A DNA stretch of 64,000 nucleotides from NCBI RefSeq assembly GCF_050389805.1, contig NZ_CP130945.1, positions 2,542,001-2,606,000 on the forward strand. The letters run 5' to 3'. The translations under genes and the position numbers were made by a program. Positions 1-8,392 of the stretch are shown piece by piece (the stretch's first letter is position 1; each line of letters opens with the position of its first letter). Source of the DNA: Bacillus_BD sp050389805 (lineage in GTDB: Bacteria; Bacillota; Bacilli; Bacillales; Cytobacillaceae). Under the pieces are notes generated by a model. It did no database searches. It worked only from the letters and a program-made list of their open reading frames with translations, and was not told where the DNA came from.

Positions 1-195
1 TGAAAATCTAAGTTTACATTTACTAGGTTGTATCCTCTGCAGGGTGAAAACGCAAGATCCCTTTCACGTTCTAGAGGAGCTCTATAATAATTCTGTGATA
101 GTTGAACTTTCTTCCAAAAAATGGAAAGTGGAGTTTTACTTAAAATCGGCCTTTTTTAGGTAAATTTCAACCTTGACTTATTTACCATTATACGC
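1..195. other. Left edge, no gene recognised
   Basis: I see no convincing coding frame here. A small stem-loop lies at 106-129 (ACTTTC...GAAAGT arms with A-rich loop). The last nine bases, 187-195 (ATTATACGC), are the left copy of the target duplication of the IS4 element that follows. Confidence 0.5.
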
Positions 196-260
196 CACTA
201 GCGTTGCATAGCTTGAAAAAATTTCCATTTTTATAAAAATATGTATTTACAGAAAAGAAA

Positions 261-335
261 AAAACTCCTATTGTAGTAGTTGGTTGACCTTGTCTTGTTC
301 CCATAAACAAACAAGTCTACTACAAAGGAGTTTTA
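261..335 (+). promoter_or_regulatory. Leader hairpin that masks the transposase ribosome site
   Basis: AAAACTCC..TGTAGTAG (261-279) is complementary to CTACTACA..GGAGTTTT (318-335), a stem of about 16 bp with a small internal bulge. The 3' arm contains the ribosome site AAGGAG (325-330) that serves the TTG start at 339. Transcripts entering from outside would fold and hide the site. Such hairpins are known in insertion sequences as a guard against read-through expression. Confidence 0.6.
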
Positions 336-338
336 AAA

Positions 339-1550
339 TTGAGCAAGAAAAGTATAAACCGCGAAATGCTCATTTGTCAATGTCTATCTTTATTACCCCT
401 AGAGGATTTCAATTACCTTCCGATTGATTATGGTAAAAAGCTTTCTACGAAATCTCTAATTAAAATTTTTGTCGCAGCCCAATTGGATCAGTGGAGTTCT
501 TACAGACATATGGAGGAAAAGCTGGAAGCTTACCCTAAACTATGTAGAGAAGAACTAGGAATTACTCGTATAAGTGGTTCCCAATTAAGTCGTCGTATTA
601 ATGATTTACCAACGGAATTACTACAGAAACTATTTGTGAAAATTGTAATGAAGCTAAAGCAACTAACGGATGGAATGCAAGGGTTGCCCAACGGGCTAGG
701 CTACTTACGAATCATCGATTCTACTGAAATTAGATTACCCCGAAATCTATGTAATTGGGGGTATATTTCAAAGGATCACTGCGCTGTAAAAATGCATACG
801 AGCTTAGTTGTAGTATCGTCAGATATAGCTTTCCCAGACAAAATTGTTCCATCAACAGGTAATTTTAGTGATTATGAAAGTTCTGATGTAATCGTAGAAG
901 AATCAGATGCCACACAAATAATGGATCGAGGTTATCCCTCTAAGGAGAATATTGCATCTTGGCAGAAAAAAGATATAAAGTTCGTAGTTAGAATATCCAA
1001 ATCCCTTCGTTTAGGGATTTTAGAAGAGTACACTTCTACTCATCCAGCCGTTATTCAAGATGCTAAAGTGTGTTATCAAGTAGGAGAAGAACCTGTTCGG
1101 TACATTGAATTCGTGGATGAAAAGCAAAGAACTTATCGAATTTTAACAAATAGATTTGACTTAACCGCTGAACAAATAATGGAAATGTATCGTGCACGCT
1201 GGACAATAGAGTTATTTTTTAAGTGGATTAAACAACATTTAAGATTAACAAAGATATGGAGCACGAAACCACAGGGAATCTGGAATCAAATGTTTTTAGC
1301 TTTGATTGCATATGGATTATCGCTAATACTAAAAATACAAACTGGATCTAATAAAACACCTTGGGAGTTCTTTAGATTATTACAAACCTATCTTTATAAA
1401 ACAGTGGGTTCTTTTAAGAAAACATTAAAATCTAAAAAGAAAAGGAACTCAAAAGGAAGACAAAAGGTTCCTCCGAAACCTAAGGAAAAACCATACTTTG
1501 GAAATGTGGCTATAGTGAAAACGGAAAAAAGACCCAAAAAACACAAGTAA
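339..1550 (+). CDS. IS4-family DDE transposase
   Basis: This 403-residue protein cuts and pastes the surrounding element. The catalytic frame shows the IS4 signature Y-(2)-R-(3)-E-(6)-K in YRARWTIELFFKWIKQHL near residue 286, with the first Asp in IIDSTEIRLP (about residue 126) and the second in IMDRGYP (about residue 195). The basic C-terminal tail (K/R-rich, after residue 365) is typical. The start is TTG behind AAGGAG. No frameshift or stop interrupts it, so it may be functional. The closest named IS cannot be given without a database comparison. Confidence 0.93.
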   Translation: MSKKSINREMLICQCLSLLPLEDFNYLPIDYGKKLSTKSLIKIFVAAQLDQWSSYRHMEEKLEAYPKLCREELGITRISGSQLSRRINDLPTELLQKLFVKIVMKLKQLTDGMQGLPNGLGYLRIIDSTEIRLPRNLCNWGYISKDHCAVKMHTSLVVVSSDIAFPDKIVPSTGNFSDYESSDVIVEESDATQIMDRGYPSKENIASWQKKDIKFVVRISKSLRLGILEEYTSTHPAVIQDAKVCYQVGEEPVRYIEFVDEKQRTYRILTNRFDLTAEQIMEMYRARWTIELFFKWIKQHLRLTKIWSTKPQGIWNQMFLALIAYGLSLILKIQTGSNKTPWEFFRLLQTYLYKTVGSFKKTLKSKKKRNSKGRQKVPPKPKEKPYFGNVAIVKTEKRPKKHK

Positions 1551-1790
1551 AAGAAGAAATGCAGTTATTTGAAAAATTGTAAAAAAAAAGGGTACAAGGT
1601 CAAATAGAACCTCGTTCCCTTTTTTAATTTGAAATCAAGAAAATAACTGGTAAAATTTTACATTAAGTCTATATTTTTATAACTGTGTTGAGCTTTTGCA
1701 TTACGAATTTAATTTTGTAGCCGAACGCGACAGGTGTTTTTTGTAAGAAATACCATTTTTTTACAACTGAGCAACGCTAGTGATTATACG

Positions 1791-1823
1791 CTGGCACCTT
1801 CCATTTTTTGGATCTCCGAAGAG
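1791..1823 (+). repeat. Degraded copy of the GGCACCTTCC palindrome family
   Basis: CTGGCACCTTCCATTTTTTG followed by GATCTCCGAAGAGTG matches the left arm of the dispersed palindromes seen at 14504, 50271, 50702, 56219 and 58236. The right arm has decayed. The IS4 element inserted right at its left edge. Confidence 0.45.
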
Positions 1824-1940
1824 TGTTTTGTCCTATAGCCAAAAAAATTTTAATTTGATAGGTTGAATGTAAATTTTTTTCGTTCGTGTACGATTAAGTG
1901 TATCATTATCATTAGTAGATCTATTATAGGGGGAATTCTT

Positions 1941-2114
1941 GTGCAATGTGGAGCAGCATGCTTTTTAGTTGAAATCGAAGTGAACGGACAAAAACAAACA
2001 AAGCAGGTGAAAGCGAGAACTCCTGCAGCTGCAAGAAAAACGGTTCGAACAGAATATGGAGAAGGAACACAAATCATTTCTGTTAGACGTGGGGAATCTA
2101 ACGGCGCTCATTAA
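1941..2114 (+). CDS. Small conserved-looking protein of unknown function
   Basis: I do not recognise this 57-residue protein. I place the start at GTG 1941, preceded by AGGGGG (1928-1933) at good spacing. An ATT/ATG-type start further upstream at 1863 would add an unlikely Ile-rich stretch. The product is basic, with a pattern FLVEIEVNG-KQVKARTPAAARK and a C-terminal IISVRR, which reads like a compact beta-alpha-beta domain. A second small gene follows 60 bp downstream on the same strand and may be cotranscribed. The motif CGTTCGTGTACG precedes it (1881-1892) and recurs after the next gene. Confidence 0.6.
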   Translation: MQCGAACFLVEIEVNGQKQTKQVKARTPAAARKTVRTEYGEGTQIISVRRGESNGAH

Positions 2115-2174
2115 ACGGGGAGAGTTAGAACGTTCAAACCAAAGAGATTGAAAAAATTATTGGAGGATCATGAA

Positions 2175-2381
2175 GTGAAAAAAATACTTGAGGGGTTCTT
2201 TTTCTTTACTTCTTTTTTAGGTGCATTGACCGTAACGTTCGCGGCTTTCGATTTTGGACGAGATTTTTTCCAAACGTATAAATACGGGTTAATCTCGTCC
2301 ATTTGGCTGGGACAAATCGGACTTTTTATAATGGATCGTTTGGAGAAAAAACAGAAGAATGAGTCAAAATCGTTCAATTAA
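2175..2381 (+). CDS. Small two-helix membrane protein, unknown
   Basis: This 68-residue protein has two hydrophobic segments (about residues 6-25 and 36-56) and a charged Lys/Glu-rich C-terminus, so it should sit in the membrane with a cytoplasmic tail. The start is GTG 2175 with TGGAGG at 2161-2166. The in-frame ATG-like start 27 bases upstream overlaps this ribosome site and is less likely. It lies 60 bp after another small gene. Function is not recognisable. Confidence 0.65.
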   Translation: MKKILEGFFFFTSFLGALTVTFAAFDFGRDFFQTYKYGLISSIWLGQIGLFIMDRLEKKQKNESKSFN

Positions 2382-2787
2382 ATAAAATATGAAATTTCAC
2401 TTAGCTATTATTATATTTGATAAATTACTAAAAATTTTCCGTTCGTGTACGTTTGGCGATAGTCTTCATTTGATTAATTTATCTAACATAGATTAGAAGG
2501 AGTTAATTTTTTTGGGAGGGCTAACAGATTCTTAATCAGCTATTACGAAGGTGGAATGCGTGTTGGATTTTATGGTTTGACGTTTTAGATAAAATTAGTG
2601 ATAAGTTCTCGGCTCTGAAATTTGGTTTAAAAGACTTGTTGGAAATAAAATTATCTAGATAGGAGAAAATTTGTAAATGAATTTTTTAATATAAAGCTAT
2701 AAAGCGAGCAAACATTGTGGCTGCTCGCTTAACTATTTAAAATAATTGTTTTTCAAGTTGTGGGGTGCAAAAGTAAAAGCAATAGAA
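2382..2787. other. Gene-free stretch with a repeated motif and a short coding remnant
   Basis: The stretch holds a second copy of CGTTCGTGTACG (2440-2451; first copy 1881-1892), both preceded by an A/T run. Around 2510-2588 a reading frame without a start codon ends in ISYYEGGMRVGFYGLTF and a stop; it looks like the tail of a lost gene. A ribosome-site-like AAGGAG at about 2500 leads only to a 7-codon frame. Nothing else coding is seen. Confidence 0.35.
2702..2730 (-). terminator. Hairpin terminator of the WGR gene
   Basis: The arms AAGCGAGCA (2702-2710) and TGCTCGCTT (2722-2730) are perfectly complementary. On the minus strand an AT-rich tract follows. The hairpin lies just after the minus-strand stop at 2788. 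Confidence 0.6.
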
Positions 2788-3399
2788 TCAACCGTAAATC
2801 ATTTGATTCAACCATTCCTTTTTCGCATCCACCTTTTCTACTGTATCCAAAAGACACCCTTTATCAATTTGACTCCCAAGCGCCACAGGAATCACCGAAT
2901 AAAATTGATTGGACAAATCGATTATATCTTCCCGCCCATTACGTAAACGCTGTTCTATTTCATTCAGGATATGAATTCCTCTCTGAATCTGAATTTCCGA
3001 AAGTTTCCCCAATGGCGTGTAGATAGTAGGGGGAAGAGAATCTGAGTTTGGAATGGAATCTTCAATTGGCATCAAATGAGAAAAATCATCCCAATCTTCC
3101 TCAATCAAAATTAATTCATATCCCTTTTTATGTTTAGTAGTTAACGTTCGATCAAATTCCTTCCTAGCCTCCAAACGGGATCGAAAATACCTTTCATGTT
3201 TTCTTGGAGGACTTCCCATCCGCCCATATTCAACATAAATTCGGAAAGGGCAATCTCCTACACCTTCCTGAAATTCCATTATATAAAATTTACTTGTATT
3301 CGTTTGGATTCTCATATAATGAAGGACAACTCGTTGTTCGACCTGCGTTATTGAAAAAGAAGGGAAATCCTTCACATGAATAGCAAATGTTTTGGTCAT
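2788..3399 (-). CDS. WGR-domain protein
   Basis: This 203-residue protein has a WGR-like domain at about residues 25-95. It shows the sequence KFYIMEFQE..., then VEYGRMGSPPRK (the W of WGR is Y here) and the closing FDRTLTTKHKKGYELI. WGR domains are found in eukaryotic PARPs and in bacterial DNA-metabolism proteins and are thought to bind nucleic acid. The C-terminal half is Asp/Glu-rich then helical and is not recognised. The start is ATG 3399 because AAGGA sits 6-7 bases ahead; a start five codons upstream overlaps that site. It stands alone between a terminator and the divergent rarD. Confidence 0.8.
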   Translation of the reverse strand: MTKTFAIHVKDFPSFSITQVEQRVVLHYMRIQTNTSKFYIMEFQEGVGDCPFRIYVEYGRMGSPPRKHERYFRSRLEARKEFDRTLTTKHKKGYELILIEEDWDDFSHLMPIEDSIPNSDSLPPTIYTPLGKLSEIQIQRGIHILNEIEQRLRNGREDIIDLSNQFYSVIPVALGSQIDKGCLLDTVEKVDAKKEWLNQMIYG

Positions 3400-3578
3400 A
3401 AGAATTCCTTCCATCGTTTATATTTCCATTCGTTTCTACCATACTAGTTTTTTAAAATATATTTCCATTTTAACCGATAATCACTAAGTTATGTCATACC
3501 TACAACAAATATTAAATGATTATGATATAATGCTAATGTTTATAAGCGTATTTAAATTAAAATGCTAGGAGTAAAAGT

Positions 3579-4490
3579 ATGGAACGTGAACAAGCAACAG
3601 GAATCATGTATACAGCAGGTGCATATATCTTATGGGGAATTCTACCAATCTACTGGAAATGGATCGAAGAGGTTCCAGCCCTTGAAATTTTAGCGCATCG
3701 AGTCGTATGGTCGTTTATTTTTGTTTTAATCATCGTGGCTATTTTAAAAAGAAAATTATTGAAAAATTTCTTTAAAGTTCAAATGAGGCAGAAGAAAACA
3801 TGGTTCGGACTTTTACTTGCTTCCTTATTTATCAGTGTGAATTGGTTCACTTATATATATGCTGTGAATACGAATCACATCGTAGAGGCTAGTTTAGGCT
3901 ACTATATTAACCCGCTAGTTGCGGTTTTGTTAGGGGTTTTTGTATTACGTGAAAAAGTAAATAAGTTGCAGGCAATCTCTTTTGTTGTAGCGGCAATTGG
4001 GGTCATCTATATGACGATATCCGTTGGGGCATTGCCGTGGATTTCTCTTGTATTAGCCTTATCCTTTGGTTTTTACGGATTGTCTAAAAAATTAATAAAA
4101 GTAGATTCCGCACTAGGGTTGTTCTTAGAAACATTATTTATTTTACCTTTTGCTCTTTTATTTTTGGGGTATTTAGGTGTAAACGAACAGCATAGCTTTT
4201 TAACTGGATCCCTTTCAAATGATTTATTATTAATCGGATCAGGGATCGCGACAGGTCTTCCGCTTTTATGGTTTGGGATAGGGGCACAAAAGATTCCACT
4301 CTACCTAGTAGGCTTCATTCAATATCTTTCCCCGACCATAAGTTTAATTTTAGGAGTGGTCCTGTATGGGGAGTCCTTTACGAAAGACCATGCCATCACT
4401 TTTGCTTGTATTTGGATCGCCATTGCGATGTTTTCTGTTTCAAATATTCGTAACGTCATGAAAAAAAGAAAAGTGTCAAATGCAGCATAA
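3579..4490 (+). CDS. rarD: RarD-type EamA-family transporter
   Basis: This 303-residue integral membrane protein has about ten hydrophobic segments in two EamA repeats. The N-terminus GIMYTAGAYILWGILPIYWK, the internal SVNWFTYIYAVN and the LGYYINPL motif are diagnostic of the RarD/YojE branch (annotated as chloramphenicol-sensitive protein). Family members are drug/metabolite-superfamily carriers with largely unproven substrates. The start ATG has TAGGAG 7 bases ahead. A promoter -10 TATAAT preceded by TG lies at 3526-3531. It is monocistronic, followed by hairpins at about 4510-4536 and 4600-4627. Confidence 0.93.
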   Translation: MEREQATGIMYTAGAYILWGILPIYWKWIEEVPALEILAHRVVWSFIFVLIIVAILKRKLLKNFFKVQMRQKKTWFGLLLASLFISVNWFTYIYAVNTNHIVEASLGYYINPLVAVLLGVFVLREKVNKLQAISFVVAAIGVIYMTISVGALPWISLVLALSFGFYGLSKKLIKVDSALGLFLETLFILPFALLFLGYLGVNEQHSFLTGSLSNDLLLIGSGIATGLPLLWFGIGAQKIPLYLVGFIQYLSPTISLILGVVLYGESFTKDHAITFACIWIAIAMFSVSNIRNVMKKRKVSNAA

Positions 4491-4599
4491 AATGCAAGGT
4501 GCGTCTCAAATAGGTGAAAAATCTTTCACCTATTAAGCACACGTAAAACGGAACCTCAAAGAATAGGGAGGGAGGCGAATAAATTTAAATCACATCAAC

Positions 4600-4627
4600 A
4601 AAGGGACAGCTGGAACTGTCCCTTTTT
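4600..4627. terminator. Bidirectional terminator between rarD and the ThiF-like gene
   Basis: AAAGGGACAG...CTGTCCCTTTTT forms a 10-bp perfect stem with a 6-base loop and a T run on the plus strand. It sits 7 bases past the minus-strand stop at 4634. A second stem (AATAGGTGAAA/TTTCACCTATT) lies at about 4510-4536, closer to rarD. Confidence 0.75.
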
Positions 4628-4633
4628 CCTCTC

Positions 4634-5392
4634 TTACTCAAATTGCATTTGAAATGATTCTGGAACAATCGGAGGTGTTTTTCGACCTAACAGATGTAAC
4701 ACCATTTGTGAAACGAGCACACCAGGACCTAGTGCTTGACCTACACTGATCGTTGGGATGGTTTGATTTGTCAGCCATTCTGTTATTTTTTCTTCCGTCG
4801 CATAATCAGGAAGGTATTGACTATAACCGGATGGGGGAAAGGTTTGTCCTTTTAATTCCTCAATCGATACATCTTCAGATATCCCAATATATTCTTCAAG
4901 TTTTACTCCACTAGGAGAAAACGTTAACACAGAAGTTCCGAATCCAAGCGCAACCGCAGTTGTCACAAATAAGTTCTTTTTACGAGCAGCCCGATGAAGA
5001 GCTACGGCTTCAGGAAAAGCAAAGTAATCAATCGCATCAATCACATAATGTGCTCCGTCTACAAAAGAATCTATATTTTGTTCACTGACTCCATCCATAT
5101 AACTTACTACTTCAAGGTCAGGATTAATGGATCGTAAATGGTTCTTTAATGCTTCTACCTTTTTCTGCCCTACTGTAAGATGGGTTGCAGCGCATTGACG
5201 GTTGATATTCGAAACATCAAATACATCCGGATCTGCCAACACTAATTTTCCAATCCCCATACGAGTGAGCAACTCAGCAGAAAAACCTCCAATACAACCA
5301 CAGCCCGCGATGGCAATCGTTGTTTCGTGTAGCTTCTGAATTTCCTCTTCTGACATAATTCCTAGATTTCGAATAAATTGTTCTTTAATCAT
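4634..5392 (-). CDS. ThiF/HesA/MoeB-like adenylyltransferase (E1-like)
   Basis: This 252-residue protein of the E1-like family activates a carboxyl group with ATP. Visible motifs are the nucleotide loop AGCGCIGGF (about residues 29-37), DPDVFDVSNINRQ (Asp and the Arg of the NRQ motif), the Lys in VGQKKVEAL and VIDAIDYF, all of the family core. It lacks the paired CxxC zinc motifs of MoeB/ThiF, so it is a divergent branch, and no obvious sulfur-carrying Cys is present. Its start overlaps the stop of the upstream gene by ATGA, so the two are translationally coupled. The partner resembles an acyl-homoserine-lactone synthase fold, an unusual pairing. The substrate is unknown; no ubiquitin-like ThiS/MoaD partner is nearby. 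Confidence 0.88.
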   Translation of the reverse strand: MIKEQFIRNLGIMSEEEIQKLHETTIAIAGCGCIGGFSAELLTRMGIGKLVLADPDVFDVSNINRQCAATHLTVGQKKVEALKNHLRSINPDLEVVSYMDGVSEQNIDSFVDGAHYVIDAIDYFAFPEAVALHRAARKKNLFVTTAVALGFGTSVLTFSPSGVKLEEYIGISEDVSIEELKGQTFPPSGYSQYLPDYATEEKITEWLTNQTIPTISVGQALGPGVLVSQMVLHLLGRKTPPIVPESFQMQFE

Positions 5393-5997
5393 TTATTGAC
5401 TACCTCCATTGTTAGTTCTAGACCGTCCGTTAAATAATCATATAGCGGAGGTCGTTTTTTCTTAAGTGTGTCTAGACATTCTGTTAAGTTCAACAGACAC
5501 GGGATGGTAACGGAGCCAAGATACACATCTGATTCTCCAATTACTTCAAAAGGAAATTTAAAAATACGATGCATATAATTATATACTCTTTCATCAATAC
5601 AACAAACCCAATGAGTGAGATCGTGGGTTAATGAATAATTCAGAACGGTTTTAATTAACCCTAATCCCACATCATGTTTTGGAAGTTTTGTAAAAGCGCT
5701 GATTTCGGCGTATTGATTTTGATCCATCTTTAATAACTTTCGTTTTTTTAGATCCATAATATTGAAATGTTTAATGGTTGGAAGCTCGTCTACGGGCATA
5801 AAAATCAGGCGAGTAACACCTACTACTTCCTTGGGATCGGTCGTCTGCACTATAAAATAAGTGGAAGAGTCTGCATACGGATCATCCTCATCTTTCTTGA
5901 AAAAACCTACTTCTTCATAGCGAGTGTGATGTAAGGTAATGGCCTCATGTCGAAGATCTCCCTCTGCACATCCAAAATAGTACTCTTTCTTATCCAT
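5389..5997 (-). CDS. Acyltransferase resembling AHL-synthase / FeeM N-acyl amino acid synthase fold
   Basis: This 202-residue protein starts at ATG 5997 behind GGAGAG; the longer frame upstream lacks a ribosome site. The pattern AEISAFTKLP....GLGLIKTVLNYSLTHDLTHWVCCIDERVY followed by FEVIGE and a closing small beta motif matches the GNAT-like autoinducer-synthase / N-acyl amino acid synthase group as I know it. The N-terminus keeps a YYFGCAEGDLR..ITLHHTRYEEVGFF start, where LuxI/FeeM proteins hold their first conserved Arg region. It is coupled to the E1-like gene by a 4-base overlap. It may transfer an acyl group from a thioester to an amine; product unknown. The assignment is by pattern only. 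Confidence 0.6.
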   Translation of the reverse strand: MDKKEYYFGCAEGDLRHEAITLHHTRYEEVGFFKKDEDDPYADSSTYFIVQTTDPKEVVGVTRLIFMPVDELPTIKHFNIMDLKKRKLLKMDQNQYAEISAFTKLPKHDVGLGLIKTVLNYSLTHDLTHWVCCIDERVYNYMHRIFKFPFEVIGESDVYLGSVTIPCLLNLTECLDTLKKKRPPLYDYLTDGLELTMEVVNK

Positions 5998-6169
5998 ATC
6001 TTTCACTCTCCTAAAATAGTTTCGCTTACATATTCTATTAAAGGACAGTAAGAGTTTAATTTCTAGCTTTTTCGACACTAATAGACAATATCATTATATA
6101 ACTGTAGTTAATTATCTTCAAAAATGTTAAAATCATTTCATGTAATAAAAGATATAGGATGATCAACAT

Positions 6170-7381
6170 ATGAATAGTTTCGTAAATGAGAAAGAACAGT
6201 TATTAAAAAAATTATTGAAAAAACATGAAAAAGGATTAAATAATAAAATTTTATTAATTTCCTTTGTCTACATTATGCTAAGTATTACATGGAATTCAGT
6301 TTTCCAGTGGTTTGACCTGCCTTATTCTCGGGCAAATCTTAATTTATTACTTCTCTGTGCTTTTGTATGGATAGGGGTGTTCCTATTCTCGCGCTTTACA
6401 AAGGTACCTCAAGTGATCTTAAAGCATATTGTTCTCTTGTACTTGGTATTTGTCATCATTTGTTTGTATTTTGGTTCGGGTTATAGAGAGTCTTGGAGTT
6501 ATTTTTTACTGATTCCGATCATTAATGGCTTGTATGGGAGTCGTTATTTATCAATTTCATACTCCACTTTAGGTTTATTTTGTTTGGCTGCTGTTAGTAT
6601 CTATTTTCCAAACTACTCGTATACTGTAGATAATATCGATATTTCTAATCGATTTTTACTCTATATCATTGTGGCTACATTAGGTTATTTGTTGTTAAAT
6701 AAATTGAAGCAACTTCACAAGGAACAAGCCCATACGGTGATTCAGTCCATGGAAAAGACCATCGAACAAGTGGTACAGAGTTTTATTGTCGCCGTTGAAG
6801 CCAAGGATCCATACACCTATGGTCATAGCGAAAGAGTCAGTCAATATGCGATTGCAATAGCTAAAAAGCTACCAGAATATCAAAGTGAACAGAAACTAAA
6901 ACAATTAAGATTAACGGGACTTCTTCACGATATCGGCAAAATTAATATCCCTGAACACATCTTATCAAAACCAATGAAATTGACGGATAAAGAATATGAA
7001 ATCATCAAAACCCATACAACGTTTGGAGTTCATATGCTTGAAAAAGTGGAAGGATTGGAAGAATTAAAGAGTGGTGTATTATATCATCATGAGAGATGGG
7101 ATGGAAAAGGCTATCCAACTGGAGCAAAAGGATACGAAATTCCTCTAGAGGCTCGTATTTTGGCAATTGCCGATGCTTTTGATGCCATGACCTCTACGAG
7201 AGCTTATCGAAATGAGCTGTCCATTGAAGAAGCCTTTCGTAGAATAGAAATGGGAATCGGGTCACAGTTTGATCCGAATTTAGTCCAAGCTTTTGAGGCT
7301 GCAAAGCCGGAATTTGAAGAAATACACGCTAAATCCCAAGACCCCTTAAATGAATTTGAAAAATTAACCGATCTTTTTTAG
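6170..7381 (+). CDS. Membrane-bound HD-GYP domain phosphodiesterase
   Basis: This 403-residue protein has about five to six hydrophobic segments in residues 25-180, then a C-terminal HD-GYP domain from about residue 200. Metal/catalytic motifs are GHSERV, LLHDIGKINIP (the HD pair), HTTFG, YHHERWDGKGYP (the GYP motif) and ADAFDAMTS. HD-GYP proteins hydrolyse c-di-GMP. No separate sensor domain is seen, so the membrane part may sense directly. The gene is alone, read divergently from the acyltransferase/E1 pair, and ends at a strong terminator. I infer c-di-GMP hydrolysis from the intact motifs. Confidence 0.9.
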   Translation: MNSFVNEKEQLLKKLLKKHEKGLNNKILLISFVYIMLSITWNSVFQWFDLPYSRANLNLLLLCAFVWIGVFLFSRFTKVPQVILKHIVLLYLVFVIICLYFGSGYRESWSYFLLIPIINGLYGSRYLSISYSTLGLFCLAAVSIYFPNYSYTVDNIDISNRFLLYIIVATLGYLLLNKLKQLHKEQAHTVIQSMEKTIEQVVQSFIVAVEAKDPYTYGHSERVSQYAIAIAKKLPEYQSEQKLKQLRLTGLLHDIGKINIPEHILSKPMKLTDKEYEIIKTHTTFGVHMLEKVEGLEELKSGVLYHHERWDGKGYPTGAKGYEIPLEARILAIADAFDAMTSTRAYRNELSIEEAFRRIEMGIGSQFDPNLVQAFEAAKPEFEEIHAKSQDPLNEFEKLTDLF

Positions 7382-7411
7382 GATAGGGGACGGATGAATC
7401 CATAACATAAG

Positions 7412-7453
7412 AAAGCAAGGAAATAAACAAGTCTTTTTTTTCCTTGCTTTTTT
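7412..7453 (+). terminator. Terminator after the HD-GYP gene
   Basis: AAAGCAAGGAAA and its complement TTTCCTTGCTTTTTT form a stem ending in a T run. It also lies just past the minus-strand dioxygenase stop at 7499, so it probably works in both directions. Confidence 0.8.
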
Positions 7454-7498
7454 GTGCTTTTGTACTAATTTGTTCACAGTTTTGCCTGTACTTTCCTT

Positions 7499-8347
7499 TT
7501 AATTCGCGTATTCTTTTTCGCTGTTTTCTTTTTTAGGTGAAAGCTTTGTTTTTCCAAATGTGATAAGTGCATTCCAGCTTCCAGATGATTGTCCGTCTGC
7601 GTAGTAGGTAGGTTCTGAATCCTTATCCAAAAGCCCTAATAACATGGATAAGTGGCGACCGCCCGATTCAACTTTAGCCATATTTGCATATTGTGGCAGC
7701 ATATTGTAGGCAGCGTCATAATTTTTATTCATGATATGCTCAACAAACTCTTTATCAAGTGCGTGTTCAGACAACGTTGGTTTGTTATGTCTACCGCGAA
7801 CTAAATTATGAGAAAGGGCACCACTGCTAATAAACACAATTTTCTTATCACTCTCCTGTAAAACCTTAGCAATAATTTGTCCCCATTTATAGGTTTCTTC
7901 AAGATTAGCAGCTAAAGTTACAGATAAGTTGACTACTGGAATATCTTCATTTGGTACAAGATAGCGTAAAGGTACAACGGTACCATAATCCCATACAAAA
8001 TAGTCATCTTGAACTTCTATGACTGGAATACCGGCGTCTTTACCTGCTTGAACCAGTTGAAGCCCTAATTCTTCGTCACCCGGATATTGATAAGGTACAT
8101 CTTTAATTAATTCCGGCGCTTCAGTTGCGGTAAGAAGTCCTTTATGAACAGGATGGCAGTCTACATAATGAGCAAATGTGGAAGGCCAGTGGCAGGAAAC
8201 CAACACAATCGCATCTGGTTTAACTGTTGTAATTTCCTTTGCGATTTCTTTCATTCCATCTACCATTGGTTGTTGAAATTCAGGTACTTGATCTTCGTGG
8301 CATATACTTGGAACATGTGGCGCTAGAATACTAAATTCAATTGTCAT
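7499..8347 (-). CDS. Class III extradiol ring-cleavage dioxygenase (LigB family)
   Basis: This 282-residue enzyme would open a catechol-type ring next to the hydroxyls using Fe(II) and O2. The LigB fold shows the iron-binding His in LAPHVPS (residue 11), His in SCHWPS (residue 53), a C-terminal ESGGRHLS segment that holds the expected Glu, and ALSHNLVRG with the catalytic His. The start ATG 8347 follows a GGGGGG ribosome site; a longer frame adds 15 residues without one. A 13-bp motif shared with the TRAP promoter lies 46 bp upstream. Likely substrates are homoprotocatechuate-like or dihydroxyphenylpropionate-like catechols; I cannot choose. Confidence 0.88.
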   Translation of the reverse strand: MTIEFSILAPHVPSICHEDQVPEFQQPMVDGMKEIAKEITTVKPDAIVLVSCHWPSTFAHYVDCHPVHKGLLTATEAPELIKDVPYQYPGDEELGLQLVQAGKDAGIPVIEVQDDYFVWDYGTVVPLRYLVPNEDIPVVNLSVTLAANLEETYKWGQIIAKVLQESDKKIVFISSGALSHNLVRGRHNKPTLSEHALDKEFVEHIMNKNYDAAYNMLPQYANMAKVESGGRHLSMLLGLLDKDSEPTYYADGQSSGSWNALITFGKTKLSPKKENSEKEYAN

Positions 8348-8392
8348 GAAAAAATCCCCCCTCAATAAAATTTGAGAATAAAAACTAATCAA

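Larger units (their letters stand above)
196..1782 (+). mobile_element. IS4-family insertion sequence, complete, with 9-bp target duplication
   Basis: The ends are seen directly. The left end begins CACTAGCGTTGC (196-207) and the right end is its exact complement GCAACGCTAGTG (1771-1782). Weaker inverted similarity continues for about 15 bp inward (A-rich). Immediately outside both ends is the same 9-bp sequence ATTATACGC (187-195 and 1783-1791), a target-site duplication. The element is 1587 bp and carries one gene, a DDE transposase at 339-1550. Perfect terminal repeats, duplication and open frame suggest recent insertion and an active copy. Removing it joins left flanking DNA to a degraded GGCACCTTCC-type palindrome at 1791-1823. 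Confidence 0.9.

Noticed and set aside
4510..4536. Stem AATAGGTGAAA/TTTCACCTATT considered as a member of the GTGACAGGCACC family
   Set aside because: The arms do not share the family core; it is treated as a separate rarD 3' hairpin.
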